64,000 nucleotides of DNA, from NCBI GenBank assembly GCA_031553495.1, contig JAVBLN010000011.1, forward strand, positions 1 through 64,000, read 5' to 3'. A program made the translations under genes and the position numbers. The notes under the pieces were generated by a model. The model was not told the DNA's origin. It did no database searches and was given only the letters and a program-made list of their open reading frames with translations. This DNA is from Pinibacter sp031553495 (GTDB taxonomy: Bacteria > Bacteroidota > Bacteroidia > Chitinophagales > Chitinophagaceae). Shown piece by piece: positions 61,995 to 64,000 of this stretch (position 1 is the stretch's first letter; every line of letters begins with the position of its first letter).

Positions 61995-62065
61995 GAGCCC
62001 GGCATTTGAATTACTATGGAACAGCCGTTGCGTCGCACTCTTGTGCTGAAGTAATTTTATTCGGC
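61995..62065 (+). repeat. Core repeat, GCG subfamily, copy h (diverged)
   Basis: GAGCCCGGCATTTGAATTAC, then CCGTTGCGTCGCACTCTTGT, then GCTGAAGTAATTTTATTCGG. Only the centre is well conserved. Confidence 0.75.
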
Positions 62066-62201
62066 AATTAAATTATAGGCACTAACGATGTTCTTATTAA
62101 GAACTAAAAAATTACAGTAATGATAGATAATGGCCAGTTTTAAGAAAAAATGGTATGAGGGAGGCCCACTTTATACATATTACTCAAGAACAATCAAAAT
62201 G

Positions 62202-62215
62202 TTCACTACAGTGAA
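62202..62215. promoter_or_regulatory. Perfect palindrome TTCACTACAGTGAA-type
   Basis: TTCACT and AGTGAA separated by AC, a perfect 6+6 dyad about 240 nt upstream of the AraC gene and 30 nt before a 33-codon frame. It may be an operator, but nothing proves it. Confidence 0.3.
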
Positions 62216-62702
62216 TTAATAAGTATTTAAAACCAATTGTGTAGAATGAAAAAAGTAAATTCAATATTCATAAAAGCTCCTTTAGCCTTTACATCATTTC
62301 TAAACATCGAGCTGTTTTTGTCATTATCCCGAAATGGTAAATTTTGATAATTAACAATAAAATTGAACATTCATTTTTACAAAATTTCAATAATGTTTAT
62401 AATAATAATTTTCATATGCAAAGAATGCAAATTCAATACTTTTTAAGAAAATTTTATTTAAATTAATTAAATAATTTTGGCAAAAATATAAATTTAATTT
62501 ACCATTTTTTATAGAATCAGTCGTTTTTTTTGCAAATTCTATCATAAGACTTTGGTTTGCAAAATTCTTGGGATAAATTTGAAAATGTGAAACCGCAAAT
62601 GAGTATTAAATAATTCATAATTCAATGACTCAATGATTTGATGATTTAGTGTTTGCTTGTACCAAAACATCGGCAACCAGTAACTCCCCCTACCGGCTTC
62701 AT

Positions 62703-62735
62703 AAAAAAAGCACCGGATAATTCCGGTGCTTTTTT
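62703..62735 (-). terminator. Strong bidirectional-looking terminator after the FKBP gene
   Basis: AAAAAAAGCACCGG, loop ATAATT, then CCGGTGCTTTTTT. It is 26 nt past the FKBP stop on the minus strand. Confidence 0.85.
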
Positions 62736-62760
62736 ACAATTATATTGTACTAATTACTTT

Positions 62761-63711
62761 TTACTTTTTGGGCATTGCGGTATCTATGGGCATTTGAACC
62801 GGTGGTTGTGGTTTTGGCGCAGGAGCTTTATCTGCTACATCTACTACTTCCACATCAAATACCAGGCTTTCTAAAGGTTTACCACCAGGACCAGCCTGCA
62901 TACCATATGCTAAAAATCCGGGTATGTATAAAGTAGCTTTACTGCCTTTTTTCAATAATCTTATTCCTTCATCCCAGCCCGGAATTACCTGGTGCTGACC
63001 GATTACAAAACCAAATGGTTCTTTATCGGGCTGCATATTACTCTCAAATTCCTTATCGGTATCAAAAAATTTTCCGGAATATCTCATTGAAACATATTTA
63101 CCGGAATCTATCTGTGGCCCATCTCCGGGAGTTTTAATAACTACATATGTACCCTCTCCTGCTTTTTGGGCGGTAAGATTTTTACTTTTCAATTTGCTTT
63201 CTATAGCAGCTACTGACTGATCATTAAATTTCTTCATTTCTCTTTCATAATCCGCTTTCACGAGTGAATCAGCCGTAAATACATCTTCTACTCTTATCTT
63301 TAAAATGAGTTTATCTCCTTTTTTCAAGAATGGAGGCATTCCCATTGGATATTTAACCATCAAAGAGTCTACCAATTGCAAAATTTCAACGCTATCACCT
63401 TTATGTAAAAGACGGAAAACTTCTGATGGCTGATAACCGCCAACACTATCAACTCTTGCATAACCGGGAAGAAAACTTTGCGAAGTACTAAAAACAGAAT
63501 CTCTGTCTTTAATATTGGTATAGCTTGCCCTTCTAAGTAATTGAGTATAATTAAATTTTATAAATTGGCCGGTTTTAAGTTCCGGCCCGCTGCCACTTTT
63601 TACGATTTTGTACATAATGCCGCTGGGTGTTTTTTTATAATTGGCATTATTACAGGCTGCCAATACCAAAATGGTAGCAACCGCTGCTGCAATCGAAGTA
63701 ATTTTTGTCAT
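62761..63711 (-). CDS. FKBP-type peptidyl-prolyl isomerase, lipoprotein
   Basis: 316 residues from the ATG at 63711. Lipoprotein signal with Cys20 (ILVLAACNNANYKK). An N-terminal divergent FKBP-like domain (about 32-140, KSGSGPELKTGQFIKFNYTQL) and a typical C-terminal FKBP domain (about 195-300) with GQHQVIPGWDEGIRLLKKGSKATLYIPGFLAYGMQ. A Pro-rich tail follows. It acts as a folding catalyst or chaperone in the periplasm. It starts very close to the stop of the NrnA-like gene upstream, so the two are likely co-transcribed. Confidence 0.88.
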   Translation of the reverse strand: MTKITSIAAAVATILVLAACNNANYKKTPSGIMYKIVKSGSGPELKTGQFIKFNYTQLLRRASYTNIKDRDSVFSTSQSFLPGYARVDSVGGYQPSEVFRLLHKGDSVEILQLVDSLMVKYPMGMPPFLKKGDKLILKIRVEDVFTADSLVKADYEREMKKFNDQSVAAIESKLKSKNLTAQKAGEGTYVVIKTPGDGPQIDSGKYVSMRYSGKFFDTDKEFESNMQPDKEPFGFVIGQHQVIPGWDEGIRLLKKGSKATLYIPGFLAYGMQAGPGGKPLESLVFDVEVVDVADKAPAPKPQPPVQMPIDTAMPKK

Positions 63712-63724
63712 TTTAATTTTATTG

Positions 63725-64000
63725 TTATTGCAATTGTAAAGCATTTTCTTTTACTGCTTCTTTAAATTTTTTTACAGTTATTTCTAAAGAGTCGTTTGTG
63801 TGCCCGCCTGCTGCATTGAAATGACCGCCGCCCTCAAAGTAATTTCGTGCAAATGTATTTACATCTACATTGCCCTTGCTGCGAAAACTCCATTTGCGTT
63901 CTTCATCCCTGTCTATAACCAATCCCACCATTCGTATGCCTTGAATACTTAATGGATAATTAACCAATCCTTCCGTATCACCGGTTTTAATATCAAAACG
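63725..64000 (-). CDS. nrnA: DHH/DHHA1 phosphoesterase (NrnA-like), 5' part outside window
   Basis: The frame runs off the right edge; 91 residues of the C-terminus are visible. GLVIDRDEERKWSFRSKGNVDVNTFARNYFEGGGHFNAAGG is the DHHA1 substrate-binding motif (GGGHxxAAG) of bifunctional oligoribonuclease/PAP phosphatases that degrade nanoRNA and 3'-phosphoadenosine-5'-phosphate. The N-terminal DHH half is not in the window. It ends 13 nt before the FKBP start. Confidence 0.8.
   Translation of the reverse strand, partial: RFDIKTGDTEGLVNYPLSIQGIRMVGLVIDRDEERKWSFRSKGNVDVNTFARNYFEGGGHFNAAGGHTNDSLEITVKKFKEAVKENALQLQ

Larger units (their letters stand above)
61962..62760. other. Intergenic region with core repeat, palindrome and terminator
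   Basis: A diverged GCG core copy (61995-62065), a TTCACT-AC-AGTGAA palindrome (62202-62215), very AT-rich DNA (62240-62570) with a 33-codon frame at 62246-62347 of unknown status, AATTCATAATTCAATGACTC units (62609-62645), a GCAACCAGTAACTCC remnant (62670-62690) and a terminator (62703-62735). Confidence 0.55.

Overview
This window is chromosomal DNA of a Bacteroidota bacterium, most likely of the order Chitinophagales (Chitinophagaceae-like). The signs are an AT-rich genome, SusC-like/OMP_b-brl barrels, PorP/SprF and gliding-type C-terminal sorting domains of the type IX secretion system (T9SS), start sites without Shine-Dalgarno motifs, and Bacteroidota-type promoters (TTTG then TAnnTTTG or TAnnTTCG). 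No rRNA, tRNA, CRISPR array, prophage or complete insertion sequence was found.

Layout. 0.4-9.3 kb: a FucP-like sugar transporter, a large secreted repeat protein, a TonB-receptor-type barrel and a GH27 alpha-galactosidase. 9.8-10.7 kb: a small GNAT/HigA-like pair resembling a toxin-antitoxin module. 10.8-17.5 kb, minus strand: a plant-polysaccharide block with a GH43 enzyme, a GPH sugar symporter, a GH10 lipoprotein xylanase and a GH78-type rhamnosidase. 17.5-19.3 kb: a gene-free stretch packed with repeats. 19.3-24.0 kb: a Na+-translocating acyl-CoA decarboxylase operon (methylmalonyl-CoA type). A TerC gene sits inside it, and the OadG/gamma subunit appears split into two small genes at opposite ends. 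24.4-28.8 kb: DUF4241, YciI-like, aspartate kinase, a barrel protein and a DUF4136 lipoprotein. 29.1-42.2 kb, plus strand: an orphan OrfA-type HTH gene, a MoxR-DUF58-DUF4381-BatA-BatB/C fusion-BatD operon, a secreted HAD phosphatase and four outer-membrane barrels. 42.3-44.3 kb: a GMC oxidoreductase with its small subunit. 45-51.3 kb: a nine-Ig-domain T9SS adhesin followed by SprF/PorP and OmpA partners. 51.6-64 kb: a UbiA-like membrane protein, a ddl-PASTA-rhodanese group, a three-gene T9SS surface operon, an AraC regulator, an FKBP lipoprotein and the start-truncated NrnA-like gene at the right edge.

The most unusual signal is not a gene. Intergenic spaces hold 25 copies of a roughly 70-bp element with an almost invariant centre in two subfamilies, one centred on GTTGTGTCACTCACTTGTAC and one on GTTGCGTCGCA. 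Two positions of the central odd dyad change together in every copy (GTG-T-CAC or GCG-T-CGC). Imperfect direct repeats flank the centre. Nearly every copy adjoins degenerate short-period arrays drawn from a small vocabulary shared across the window, often as inverted pairs that could form long hairpins. None of this is explained by the protein genes. Similarity searches could not be run, so family calls rest on motifs read by eye.
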